Shown here in pieces: positions 24,643-33,369 of a stretch of DNA of 35,008 bases. Below the pieces are notes generated by a model. It searched no databases. It was given only the letters and a program-made list of their open reading frames with translations, and was not told the origin of the DNA. Numbering within the stretch: position 1 is the stretch's first letter; every line of letters begins with the position of its first letter. The stretch is from Caballeronia catudaia (lineage in GTDB: Bacteria > Pseudomonadota > Gammaproteobacteria > Burkholderiales > Burkholderiaceae). Location: assembly GCF_001544755.2 (NCBI RefSeq), contig NZ_FCOF02000057.1:1-35008 (forward strand). The letters run 5' to 3'. Made by a program: the position numbers and the translations under genes.

Positions 24643-25559
24643 ACTTTTTGAGCGGCTTCCTCGATCTGGTGCCTGTGGGATTGATGCAGGGCCTGACCTA
24701 TGCGCTGATCGCCATCGCGATCATGATCCCTTTTCGGATCCTCAGTTTTGCGGACATGACGGGAGAGGGTGCGTTTCCCTTCGGCGCATGCGTCTGCGCC
24801 AAGTTTCTGATGCTTGGACTGAACCCGGTCATGGCGCTGCTCGGCGGCGCCCTCGCCGGCTTCATCGCGGGACTCGCCACGGGCTACATTCACGAGAAGG
24901 CGAAAATCAACACGCTCCTGTGCGGCATTCTGGTGCTGTCGATGCTCTATTCCATCGATATTCGCGTGATGGGACAGCCGAACGCCGCGCTCTTCGCATT
25001 CCCGAGCGTGTTCTCGTGGCTGCCCGGCGACGCCGGCGGCTACCTCCCGCGCATCGTGATGCTGGGGGCGATCGACGTGGCGATCGCCGCGTGCGTGCTC
25101 TGGTTCCTGGGCACCGAGCACGGCCTCGCGATGCGCGCGATCGGCTCGAGCGCGTCAATGGCGAAGGCGCAAGGCATCAACGTGAAGGTCTATACGCTGA
25201 TCGGCCTCGGCCTCGCGAATCTATTCGCCGCGCTGGGCGGCGCCATGCTTGCGCAGAATCAGGGCTTCTCCGACGTGAACATGGGCTTCGGCGTCCTCGT
25301 GAACGGGCTGGCGGCGTTGCTGCTCGGCGAGGCCGTGATCGGCAATCGCTCGATGACGCGGCAGGTGATTGCGCCCGTGCTCGGCTCGATCATCTACTTC
25401 CAGTTGATATCGGCGGTGCTCGCACTCGGCTTCCAGCCGTCGGATCTCAAGCTCGTCACGGCGCTCTTCGTGCTCGTCACGTTGCTGTCCATGGCGAAGC
25501 GCAAAAAGCGTGGCGCCGCGCGCAAGAAGATGGAGCCTGTGGGTTCGGCCAGTAGTTGA
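24639..25559 (+). CDS. ABC transporter permease (LivH/BPD_transp_2 type)
   Basis: This 306-residue inner-membrane permease has about eight to nine hydrophobic segments, starting LMQGLTYALIAIAIMIPFRI and including MALLGGALAGFIAGLATGY, a segment near LWFLGTEHGLAMRAIG and the C-terminal LVTALFVLVTLLSMA. The EAA-like contact loop for the ATPase is around HGLAMRAIGSSASMAKAQGI. The C-terminus is strongly basic (KRKKRGAARKK). It is coupled to the ATPase by a 4-bp overlap and is the last gene of the rightward transcript, 24 bp before a strong terminator. Relatives are permeases of branched-chain or aromatic amino-acid and sugar importers; the ligand is unknown. Confidence 0.9.
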   Translation: MNFLSGFLDLVPVGLMQGLTYALIAIAIMIPFRILSFADMTGEGAFPFGACVCAKFLMLGLNPVMALLGGALAGFIAGLATGYIHEKAKINTLLCGILVLSMLYSIDIRVMGQPNAALFAFPSVFSWLPGDAGGYLPRIVMLGAIDVAIAACVLWFLGTEHGLAMRAIGSSASMAKAQGINVKVYTLIGLGLANLFAALGGAMLAQNQGFSDVNMGFGVLVNGLAALLLGEAVIGNRSMTRQVIAPVLGSIIYFQLISAVLALGFQPSDLKLVTALFVLVTLLSMAKRKKRGAARKKMEPVGSASS

Positions 25560-25583
25560 GGCGATGCCTCACACCATGCAAAG

Positions 25584-25616
25584 AAATGGGCTGCACGATT
25601 ATCGTGCGGCCCATTT
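25584..25616 (+). terminator. Strong terminator, possibly bidirectional
   Basis: A 15-bp stem pairs 25584-25598 (AAATGGGCTGCACGA) with 25602-25616 (TCGTGCGGCCCATTT), with one G-T pair and a 3-base loop. It is followed by further T-rich DNA on the plus strand. The A-rich left side (AAGAAA) gives TTTCTT on the minus strand, so it may also end the leftward ubiD-ubiX transcript. Confidence 0.85.
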
Positions 25617-25737
25617 TGCTTTACGTTGCGCTTGCGGCCCGCACCGCTATTGATTCAGCATGCGGCGAGCGGCGGCTGCGCTTTGGGTATGTTTGTCGCT
25701 ACGTACCAGCGCCCTCCATCGACGTGCAGGCGCGCGG

Positions 25738-26325
25738 TCAGCTCGCCTTCGTCAGCCCCGCCCATCGTGCGTACGCGTCCGACTCATTGATGCCGAGCTG
25801 ATCGAGCACGCGCTGAACCGTGTAATCAACTAGTGCCTCGATGCTGTCAGGCTTGGCATAGAAAGACGGCAGCGGCGGCATGATGACGCCGCCCATCTGC
25901 GTGACGAGCGTCATGTTGTTCAGATGCGCGAGCGTGAGCGGCGTTTCACGCGCGAGCAGCACGAGCTTGCGCCGCTCCTTGAGCGTGACGTCGGCGGCGC
26001 GCGTGACGAGGTTGTCGTCGAGGCCGTGCGCGATCGCCGCAAGCGTCTTCATCGAGCACGGCGCGACCACCATGCCGTCATGCTGGAACGATCCGCTCGC
26101 GAGCGTCGCACCGATTTCACCGGGCTCGTGCCATTCGCTCGCGAGTGCGCGTACGGCCGTGCGTTCGAGCGTCATCTCGTCGTGCAGCGTGAGCCAGCCC
26201 GCGCGCGAGACGATCAGATGGGTTTCGACCGCGCGCTCGCGCAGCGCTGCGAGCAGGCGCACGCCATAGATGGCGCCTGTCGCGCCCGTGATCGCAACGA
26301 CGATGCGGGGACGGCGCGGTTTCAT
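25738..26325 (-). CDS. ubiX: UbiX/Pad1 flavin prenyltransferase
   Basis: UbiX attaches a dimethylallyl group to FMN and so makes the prenyl-FMN cofactor needed by UbiD. The 195-residue length is standard. The motifs seen are VVAITGATGAIYGVRLL (FMN binding), the HLIVSRAGW stretch, VVAPCSMKTLAAIAHGLDDNL, RAADVTLKERRKLVLLARETPL and MPPLPSFYAKP. Its start overlaps the ubiD stop by four bases, so the two are translationally coupled. This organism group normally has another ubiX for ubiquinone synthesis, so this copy is probably dedicated to the neighbouring UbiD. Confidence 0.95.
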   Translation of the reverse strand: MKPRRPRIVVAITGATGAIYGVRLLAALRERAVETHLIVSRAGWLTLHDEMTLERTAVRALASEWHEPGEIGATLASGSFQHDGMVVAPCSMKTLAAIAHGLDDNLVTRAADVTLKERRKLVLLARETPLTLAHLNNMTLVTQMGGVIMPPLPSFYAKPDSIEALVDYTVQRVLDQLGINESDAYARWAGLTKAS

Positions 26326-27665
26326 CGAAATGCTCGCGGATTGAAGTGCGGCAGGTAGTCGTCAAGTACGATCGTGTCGACGCCCGGGATGGATTTGCGC
26401 TCGAACTCCGCTTCGCGTCCCCACGGCATGGTGGCGTCGATGGCAAGGCGCCCCCAGTGGTCCTTGTGCGGATCGCGATAAAAGCCGGGCACGTCCGGAA
26501 TCACCATCGTGCGTGTGTCGGCGCGCCCCCGCGTGAGAAAGGCCCAGATGACCTCGTTCATGTCGTAGATGTCGACGTCCTTGTCGACGACGATGCACAG
26601 CTTGTTGTAGTCAAGATGCGAGCCGAGCGCGGCGAGCAACGCGTGCTGCGCGTGACCGTCGTATTGCTTGTCGATCTTGATGATCGTGTTCATGACGGTC
26701 GGCTTACAGGTGACGTCAAGCACGCCGCGCACTTGCGCTGACACCGCCTTGTAGATGCGAGCCGCGGTGGCGGCCTCGAGCGGGCGCAGGTCCTCGTCGG
26801 AGCCGCAAACGAGGCCGTGAAAAACGGCGCCTTCGCGCCAGCCGACATGCGTTACTTCGAAGACGTGGTTGTCGCCGACTTCGACGTAATAGCCCATGAA
26901 TTCGCCGAACGGCCCTTCGGGACGCCGCTCGTTCGGCAGGATGCGGCCTTCGATCACGATCTCGGCTGCAATCGGAATGTCCAGGTCGAGCGTGAGCGCG
27001 CGGCGCATCGCGAGCGGGCCGCCGCGCATCGCGGCCGCGAGTGCCAGCTCGTCGCCGTCGGGTGGCAGGGAGACGCATGCGCTCATGAACAGTTCGGGCG
27101 CTGCACCGATCAGGATCGCGGCTTCCAGCGGCTCGCCACGTGCCTCGGCGCGCAACTGGTACTGCGCGAGGTCGTGGCTACTGCCCAGACGAATGCGCAG
27201 CTCGGAGTCGGAGACGACCATGGAGCGGTGAAACGACAGGTTCGGCACGCCGCTGTCCGGGTCCCTCGCCAGAAAGATGCCGGACGTGATGTAGGGCGCC
27301 CCGTCGCGCTCGTGATAGGTCAAAATCGGCAGATCGGACAACGTACCGGTCACCCAGTCGGAGGGCATCGCAACGAGTTCGAACGTGTTGTCCATAGTCG
27401 AGGCGAGCGAGATTTCGCGATCGAGACGGGCACAGAACGTTTCATCGGGTGCGCAGCGGATGATCTCGCGCAAGCGGTCATGATCGCTGTACAGATTGAG
27501 CAATACAGGCAGCTTGCTTCCGCGCACGTTCTCGAACAGGACGGGCTTGGTGTTTTCGCGTTGAAGCCGTCGCGCGACCGCAGCCGCTTCGAAGCGCGGA
27601 TCGACTTCTCGTGTGACGGTCAAAAGGTCGCCGCGCGCGCGCAGGCGGGAGAGGTAGTGTCTCAT
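26322..27665 (-). CDS. UbiD-family prenyl-FMN-dependent (de)carboxylase
   Basis: This 447-residue UbiD-fold enzyme reversibly decarboxylates unsaturated or aromatic acids with prenyl-FMN. The start ATG 27665 was chosen because MRHYLSRLRARGDLL matches family N-termini; upstream in-frame codons add 39 unconserved residues. The catalytic Glu-x-x-x-x-Glu site is visible in NERRPEGPFGEFMGYY. Other conserved blocks are LTYHERDGAPYITSGIF, NLSFHRSMVV, the RPLEAATAARIYKAV segment and the C-terminal WGREAEFERKSIPGVD. Because UbiX, an AraC regulator and an aldehyde dehydrogenase adjoin, catabolism or detoxification of an aromatic acid is more likely than ubiquinone synthesis. The particular substrate (for example a hydroxybenzoate, vanillate or heteroaromatic acid) is not determinable. 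Confidence 0.92.
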   Translation of the reverse strand: MRHYLSRLRARGDLLTVTREVDPRFEAAAVARRLQRENTKPVLFENVRGSKLPVLLNLYSDHDRLREIIRCAPDETFCARLDREISLASTMDNTFELVAMPSDWVTGTLSDLPILTYHERDGAPYITSGIFLARDPDSGVPNLSFHRSMVVSDSELRIRLGSSHDLAQYQLRAEARGEPLEAAILIGAAPELFMSACVSLPPDGDELALAAAMRGGPLAMRRALTLDLDIPIAAEIVIEGRILPNERRPEGPFGEFMGYYVEVGDNHVFEVTHVGWREGAVFHGLVCGSDEDLRPLEAATAARIYKAVSAQVRGVLDVTCKPTVMNTIIKIDKQYDGHAQHALLAALGSHLDYNKLCIVVDKDVDIYDMNEVIWAFLTRGRADTRTMVIPDVPGFYRDPHKDHWGRLAIDATMPWGREAEFERKSIPGVDTIVLDDYLPHFNPRAFR

Positions 27666-27942
27666 CGTGAGCAAATCCGCGAATCGTGAATGAAAGCGCC
27701 CATGCCGCATGAAGCGGCGGCACGCGCTGGTGCATCTCTTATAGCCGACGAATAAGGGCCGAAGATTCGCAAAAACGCACAAAAATTAGGAATTGGGTTC
27801 TTTTTGCCGTGCCCGCAGCGTCGAGCAGCACGCGGCGCCATGCTTCCGGCGACGGATGGCGTGTTTGATGGCACATAATGAAGCGCGCGAGGCGAAGAGG
27901 AAGACAGCAGCGCCGCCGCGCGGCTATTCATAGGGAGACGCA
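27666..27942. promoter_or_regulatory. Divergent promoter region between ubiD and the AraC-type gene
   Basis: These 277 bases separate two divergent starts. An AT-rich patch at about 27770-27805 (GCAAAAACGCACAAAAATTAGG) is the most promoter-like part. No clear -35/-10 pair or paired direct repeats were identified. By analogy with AraC/XylS systems the adjacent regulator probably binds here to control the ubiD-ubiX side. Confidence 0.45.
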
Positions 27943-29094
27943 ATGACGAACGACCATACGGGGCTCTTCAGAAACGCGCTGGCGGGGCCGCAGGCACGCC
28001 TAACGGAAGCGTTCTATCAATTGCGGGTGCGTCCCGACTGCGTGAGCGTGCCCGAGTTCGGCCTGTACGGTGCGATCGTCTCGGTACCGGGCGAAGCGGA
28101 GGAGGGCGCCTGGAAGATGGCAAGCATCCGCGACGATATTTTTCTCGTCGTGTCGGACTGCAACTACGCGCACAGTCGTTCTGAGAACGTCCTGCCCGAA
28201 GGATTCATCGAGTTCCACTTTTCGCTCTCGGGTCCCGCGAGCGTGGATTTTTCGGACGCGGGTCAGTTGCACGTCAACGCGCCCAACCTGCTCGTCTGCG
28301 TCCAGGGCACCGACGTGCAATATCAGGTGACCTGCGGTCCAGGACCGTGGCAGTCGGTGGGCATGTACGTGGCGAGACGCTATTTCGACCGCCTCGCACA
28401 CGCGCTCGGCGGCGAGGCCGATAGGATCCGCTCCGAGCTGGCCACGATCGGTCACGACCAGATCTACAACCGTCAGATGCCATTCAGCGTCGAGGCGTTG
28501 CAGATTGCCGAGCAACTGCTCGCGTCGCCCTATCACGGCGCGCGGCAGTTGCTCTATCTCGAAGGCAAATGCACGGAGATCCTCTGTGCCTGCATCGAGA
28601 TGTGGCTTGCGCATCTCAACGAGGACAAACCCGGGGAGACGCTTTCCGCGCGCGATCTGCGGCTCATCGAGCAGGCGCAAAAGATCATCGTGTCAGACTT
28701 GCGTGTTTCGCCGACCATCCCGGAGCTGGCGCGCGCAGTCGGCACCAACTCGTCGAAGCTAAAACGCGGCTTCAAATTCCTGTACGGCATGACCATCTTT
28801 GAATACGGGCATCGTTGCCGCATGAATCATGCGTTGCGGCTGCTTGTCGACGAACGGTTACCGGTAGGACAGGTCGCGCTTGCAACCAGCTATCAGCATC
28901 AAACCAGCTTTACGGCGGCGTTTCGTGACTACTTCGGGTTCGCACCGAAGGACGCGCGCCGGCTTGCGAGCCCCGCGATCCAGAAACACGAAGCACCGGT
29001 CGGCGCGGCGCCGCTTGTGCCCGAGGGCGCGATCGATGCGAGCGCGTCTTTGAGGACGCAATCCGCGAGAACCCAGAACGTGGGCAAGCCATGA
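27943..29094 (+). CDS. AraC/XylS-family transcriptional regulator
   Basis: This 383-residue regulator has an N-terminal ligand/cupin-like sensing region (about 1-230) and a C-terminal AraC DNA-binding domain. The DNA-binding domain shows two helix-turn-helix units: TIPELARAVGTNSSKLKRGFK and the second around LPVGQVALATSYQHQTSFTAAF, closing with RDYFGFAPKDARRL. A ribosome-binding site GGGAG lies before ATG 27943. An extra 45-residue tail rich in Ala/Ser follows the HTH domain. It is divergent from ubiD and upstream of the aldehyde dehydrogenase. It is the only regulator in the window and may control the ubiDX/aldehyde dehydrogenase module. Confidence 0.88.
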   Translation: MTNDHTGLFRNALAGPQARLTEAFYQLRVRPDCVSVPEFGLYGAIVSVPGEAEEGAWKMASIRDDIFLVVSDCNYAHSRSENVLPEGFIEFHFSLSGPASVDFSDAGQLHVNAPNLLVCVQGTDVQYQVTCGPGPWQSVGMYVARRYFDRLAHALGGEADRIRSELATIGHDQIYNRQMPFSVEALQIAEQLLASPYHGARQLLYLEGKCTEILCACIEMWLAHLNEDKPGETLSARDLRLIEQAQKIIVSDLRVSPTIPELARAVGTNSSKLKRGFKFLYGMTIFEYGHRCRMNHALRLLVDERLPVGQVALATSYQHQTSFTAAFRDYFGFAPKDARRLASPAIQKHEAPVGAAPLVPEGAIDASASLRTQSARTQNVGKP

Positions 29095-29245
29095 GGTGCG
29101 CGCGTCACATTGGATCAAGGCATTCAAATTTAGGAAATCGGCCGCATCGTCCGTGACTCGCCGCCATGTCAGGACGTCTGTTGATAGCATGGACTCACCC
29201 CAATGCCACCCGGCCTTCGAGGCCACCGATCAACAGACCGGAAAC

Positions 29246-30670
29246 ATGATGAAGTCAATTCAGGTACGCAATCCGCGCACGGGCGAGCACGATTACGAGT
29301 TCGCATCGGCAAGCGCGCAGGACGTCTCAGCCGTGATGGCCGAAGCACGCCACGCACAGCGCGCGTGGGCGGCGCTCGGACTCGAGCATCGCGTCAAGGC
29401 GCTTTCTAACTGGGCCCGCCAGCTCGAAGCGCAGGGCCGCGATATCGTCGCGGCGCTCGCCGTCGATACCGCGCGTCATCGCATTTCGGAAGAAGAACTC
29501 GACGCCGTGATCCATTTCATTCACGGCTTCTGCGAGGCCGCCCCCGAAGTGCTGGCGACGCCATTCCGCAAGCTCGACGCGCATCCCGACATCGTTTTCA
29601 AGGTAACGTACGCACCCTATCCGGTGGTGGGCGTGATCAGCCCCTGGAACTTTCCGCTCGTATTGTCGTTCATTGATGCGATTCCCGCGCTGGTCGCAGG
29701 CGCGTCTGTCGTCATCAAGCCGAGCGAAGTGACGCCGCGCTTCGTGGAACCGCTGGTCCGTTCGATCGACGCGGTCCCGGCGTTGAAGGGCATCATCAAT
29801 CTCGTGCGCGGCGAAGCGGAGACCGGCGCGGCGATCGTCGCACAGGCGGATGCCGTCGTATTCACGGGCAGCATACCGACGGGCCAGAAGATCGCGGCGG
29901 CGGCGGCTCAGGCGTTCATTCCCGCGTTTCTCGAGCTCGGCGGCAAGGACGCGGCGGTCGTGCTCGAAGGCTCGGATGTCGCGCGCGCGGCTACCAGCAT
30001 CTTGCGCAGTGCGCTATATAACTCTGGACAAGTCTGTTATGCGATCGAGCGCGTCTATGCACATGATTCGCTGCACGATGCACTCGTCGCGGAACTTGTC
30101 GCTCAGGCGAAAACGCTCGAGCGCAGCCACGCCGCGGGCGATGGCGGTCACTACGGTCCGATGATCTTCGCGCGACAGGCCGCGATCATCGACGCGCAAC
30201 TCGATGACGCCGTGGCGAAGGGCGCGAAGATCGTGCTCGGCGGCAAGAGCGAGACGGTGAACGGCGCGGTGTGGATCGACCCGACGATCGTGACCGGCGT
30301 GACGCACGACATGTCGCTGATGACCGAGGAGACCTTCGGACCGATCGTGCCGGTGATGCGCTTCACGGACGTCGACGAAGCCGAGCGGCTGATGAATGAC
30401 TCCATGTTCGGCCTGAGCGGCGCGGTGTTCGGCCCCGACACGCACACGGCGGGCGATTTCGCGACAAAGATGGAAGCGGGCGGCGTGAGCATCAACGACA
30501 CGGAACTCCCGCGCGTGATGATGTTCGCGGGCGAGAAGACTGCTTTCAAGAAATCCGGTATGGGCGGCTCGCGTTACGGCTCCACGAGCATCATGCGATA
30601 TGTGAGAAAGCGCGCGCTTCTTGCCAACGAAGGCGACGTGCCGCCGCTCGATAAACTCGCGGAGGTTTGA
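29246..30670 (+). CDS. NAD(P)-dependent aldehyde dehydrogenase
   Basis: This 474-residue aldehyde dehydrogenase oxidises an aldehyde to the acid with NAD(P)+. Its motifs are VVGVISPWNFPLVLSFIDAIP (cofactor domain), VVIKPSEVTPRF, FTGSIPTGQKIA, the general-base glutamate in AFLELGGKDAAVV, the nucleophilic cysteine in NSGQVCYAIERV and EETFGPIVPVMRF. ATG 29246 is preferred (ATG 29249 follows directly); an in-frame GTG at 29096 and ATG 29189 would add 50 or 19 residues without family similarity. The ribosome-binding site is weak. It follows the AraC gene by about 150 bp. It could act on an aromatic aldehyde whose acid is then handled by UbiD, or on an aldehyde released by the ThDP enzyme; both are inferences. 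Confidence 0.92.
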   Translation: MMKSIQVRNPRTGEHDYEFASASAQDVSAVMAEARHAQRAWAALGLEHRVKALSNWARQLEAQGRDIVAALAVDTARHRISEEELDAVIHFIHGFCEAAPEVLATPFRKLDAHPDIVFKVTYAPYPVVGVISPWNFPLVLSFIDAIPALVAGASVVIKPSEVTPRFVEPLVRSIDAVPALKGIINLVRGEAETGAAIVAQADAVVFTGSIPTGQKIAAAAAQAFIPAFLELGGKDAAVVLEGSDVARAATSILRSALYNSGQVCYAIERVYAHDSLHDALVAELVAQAKTLERSHAAGDGGHYGPMIFARQAAIIDAQLDDAVAKGAKIVLGGKSETVNGAVWIDPTIVTGVTHDMSLMTEETFGPIVPVMRFTDVDEAERLMNDSMFGLSGAVFGPDTHTAGDFATKMEAGGVSINDTELPRVMMFAGEKTAFKKSGMGGSRYGSTSIMRYVRKRALLANEGDVPPLDKLAEV

Positions 30671-30718
30671 CGCAGCGTTTGCCTGCTTGGCAACATAAAG
30701 TAACAAAGCAGCCGTCCG

Positions 30719-30748
30719 ACGGGCTTGAGCTTCGATCGTCGAGCCCGT
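30719..30748 (+). terminator. Weak hairpin after the aldehyde dehydrogenase gene
   Basis: ACGGGCTTGA (30719-30728) pairs with TCGAGCCCGT (30739-30748) at 9 of 10 positions around a 10-base loop. There is no poly-T tract, so it is at most a weak or Rho-assisted terminator, but it is the only stem close to the gene's 3' end. Confidence 0.35.
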
Positions 30749-31321
30749 GCACGATTACAACGGCCACTGAAAAACATCGCAGCAATTTATTTCTGCACCG
30801 CGAGCGGCACATCTGGACGCCGGAGGCTGCGCCTCGCATTGCCCGAATTTATACCGGCCGCGCGCGCCGCGGCGAGCTTGTGGATCGCTGCGTCCTTCCG
30901 CCGGATCCTTACCCAGGAAGAAGCGTCGTACTGCCGCATCATTGACGGTGAAGACGAGGGCTACGGTCGCGCCGCAATTTCCTCACTGCCCCAAAAAGCG
31001 GAGGGCCGTCGGGGATATACCGTAGTCGCGTTTTTTGCTTCTCCAGGTCGCATGCAATGGCCAACGGGCACGTGAGGAACATCCGGTCACAATTTCGAAG
31101 TTAGCAGCAGACCAGACCGCACGTGCTCTCTGTGCCGTCCGATCATGCTCGCTACTGAAGCGGGTAATTCGCTCTCATGGTCGGCCTCCGCATCAATGCG
31201 GCGCCTCGCGAGGAGGCTTCGGCCGACACCTATTTGCAGCGGAAACAGACGCCAAAAATGGATTCGGATGTAAGGCCGATCCGAGTGTTGTGCGTGCTGT
31301 TGGCGGTCGGCGAGCATAGTC

Positions 31322-31337
31322 TGATACGTTCGAATCA
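31322..31337. promoter_or_regulatory. Operator-like palindrome before the broken MFS gene
   Basis: TGATACGTTCGAATCA (31322-31337) is palindromic at 6 of 8 half-site positions and lies 40 bp before the ATG of the MFS pseudogene. A GntR- or LysR-type regulator could bind such a site. It has no adjacent regulator gene now. Confidence 0.3.
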
Positions 31338-31376
31338 TACAGCTGGGATGAAAGATATGAGACAGGACACGACAGC

Positions 31377-32146
31377 ATGAACTCGACGACGAGCGAGTGG
31401 CACACGGCAGAGGAGCGCCGCAAGTCTCGAATGGTGGTGTTAGGAGCGTCACTCGGTACTGTGTTCGAGTGGTACGATTTCTTTCTCTATGGAAGTCTCG
31501 CTACTTATTTCGGAGTCTGGTTTTTCCCGCCTGAAAATCAAATGGCTGGCCTGCTTGCGAGTCTGGCGACGTTTGGAGCAGGGTTCGCGGTACGCCCACT
31601 GGGTTCGCTTGTTTTCGGAAGACTGCGCGACATAGCAGGTCGCAAGAACACCTTCCTGTTGACGATCATCATCATGGGAGTCTCGACCGCCGCAGTGGGT
31701 TTTCTGCCGACTTTCGCTCAAATCGGTTGGACTGCGCCTGTGCTACTGGCCATCCTACGCTTGCTACAGGTACTGGCAGTGGGAGGCGAATTTGGAGGCG
31801 CGACCGTCTACATAACATAGCCGAGCATTCTTCACGGCGTGACCGGGGCTACAAGACGAGCTGGATTCAGGTTACGGGATCCGCGGGTTTCCTGCTGGCT
31901 ACCGTGGTCATTTTTGCCGCGCGCGCGCTAATCGGTCCGGAGGCATTTGCGAATTGGGGCTGGCGTGTGCCGTTCGAGTTTTCTCTGATCCTCCTGGCCG
32001 TGTCAATATGGATCCGCTTCAAACTCGACGAGTCGCCGGTCTATCTAAAAATGAAGGCCGCCGGACAGGTTTCGAAGGCACCGCTTACGGAGACGTTCGC
32101 AGAACCGCGCCACCTCAAGGATATGTTCATCCTCGGCTGCAAGTGA
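31377..32146 (+). pseudogene. MHS-type MFS transporter gene, frameshifted and 3'-truncated
   Basis: The N-terminal half belongs to a proton-coupled symporter of the metabolite:H+ symporter (MHS) family (shikimate, proline/betaine or alpha-ketoglutarate carriers). Signs are LGTVFEWYDFFLYGSLA, RPLGSLVFGRLRDIAGRKN and LLQVLAVGGEFGGATVYI. At 31810-31819 the bases ACATA occur twice in tandem; one copy would read through as TVYIAEHSSRRDRGYKTSWIQ, the expected family sequence. The extra five bases create TAG at 31818-31820. The second part continues in the shifted frame (WGWRVPFEFSLILLAVSIWIRFKL, ESPVYLKM) and stops at 32146. Only about 255 residues of a normal 430-550 can be traced, so the C-terminal half is lost. 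Confidence 0.85.
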
Positions 32147-32247
32147 AACGAGAACGAGTCATTTAGAGCTTGAACCGCCGAATTCTGATACGAGTAAAAG
32201 TGCAAGCGACATTTTGCTGCGCATTCGCTAACAATGTAGGAGACAAA

Positions 32248-33260
32248 ATGGCTACCGCCCGACCTTATGCGGCCGATTATCAACCGACGACAAATGGGTC
32301 GCTAATTGGACACGTCACAACGCCTTCTGAAAATGGAGACATCTCCGCCCGTCTTGATAGATTGCCAGCCACGCGTTCAGTATGGAAATTGATCGCAGTA
32401 CTCAGCCTAGGATTTTTTTTCGAGCTCTACGATCTATTATTCAGTGGATACATTGCTCCAGGCCTCGTTAAAAGCGGAATACTAACTGCAACGACGACGG
32501 GACTTTTTGGAACTTCGGGCGTCGCGAGCTTTATCGCTGCTTTATTCACTGGTTTGTTCGTAGGGACATTCGCGTGCGGATTTCTCGCGGACCGCTTTGG
32601 CCGGCGCGCCATCTTCACATACGCGATGTTGTGGTACGTCGCGGCTAACACGGTTATGGCGTTCCAGACGACAGCGTTTGGACTCAATGCATGGCGCTTC
32701 GTTTCGGGAATTGGGATTGGTGTTGAGTTAGTTACGATTGGCACCTACATGTCGGAACTCGCCCCGGAACATCTCCGAGGGCGTGCTTTCGCCGTCTGCC
32801 AGGCAATCGGCTTTTCCGCGGTACCTATTGTCGCGTTTCTTTCATATCTCTTGGTGCCGCTTAGCCCCTTCGGGTTCGATGGTTGGCGGTGGGTCGCTTT
32901 GATCGGCGGCGTAAGTGCTCTCTTCATCTGATGGTTCCGATATGTGGAAGCCTCCCGACCGAAGCCGCACTATCATGTTGCTCATCTTCCATATTTTCCA
33001 AGCCATTGGTTTTTATGGATTTGCAAACTGGGTCCCTACCTTGCTCATCAAGCAAGGGATTAATGTGACCCACAGCCTGCTATTTACCACGATTATCGGT
33101 CTGGCAGCACCGGTTGGCCCGTTGATCGGATTTTGTATTGCGGACCGAATTGAGCGGAAACATGTAATCATGTTTATGGCAGGCGTCAATATTGTATGCG
33201 GACTACTCTTTTCTCAAGTTAGCGCTGCTTCAGCAATCATCGCGTTGGGCGGAGATATGC
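32248..33260 (+). pseudogene. MFS transporter (metabolite:H+ symporter-like), loop deleted and 3' end lost
   Basis: ATG 32248 follows a clear ribosome-binding site (TAGGAGA). The first six membrane segments are intact: WKLIAVLSLGFFFELYDLLFSG, FLADRFGRRAIFTY (signature A), FVSGIGIGVELVTIGTYMSE and GWRWVALIGGVSALFI. A TGA then stops the frame at 32929-32931. The second half resumes in another frame at MWKPPDRSRTIMLLIFHIFQ and shows FYGFANWVPTLLIKQGI and FCIADRIERKHVIMF. The cytoplasmic loop between segments 6 and 7, normally about 60-80 residues, is missing. Similarity ends near 33255, just before an IS256-type transposase gene, so the gene is also cut at its 3' end. Relatives carry aromatic acids or nicotinate; the substrate here is unknown. 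Confidence 0.82.
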
Positions 33261-33369
33261 TCGAAACTGGTGTACAGGGGAGTTGAGGCGGGAGATTGAA
33301 GGCGGTGGAGGTTTTAGCTGAGAATCTGATTGTCGAAGTCGGAAACCAGCAAACAACAAACCATCCACC

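Larger units (their letters stand above)
30671..31376. other. Long intergenic segment without a recognisable gene
   Basis: About 700 bases follow the aldehyde dehydrogenase in which several reading frames exist but none has recognisable motifs, a good ribosome-binding site and consistent codon use. The segment begins with a hairpin (30719-30748) and ends with an operator-like palindrome before the broken MFS gene. The GC content falls along the segment, which marks the transition into the decayed region. Confidence 0.5.
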
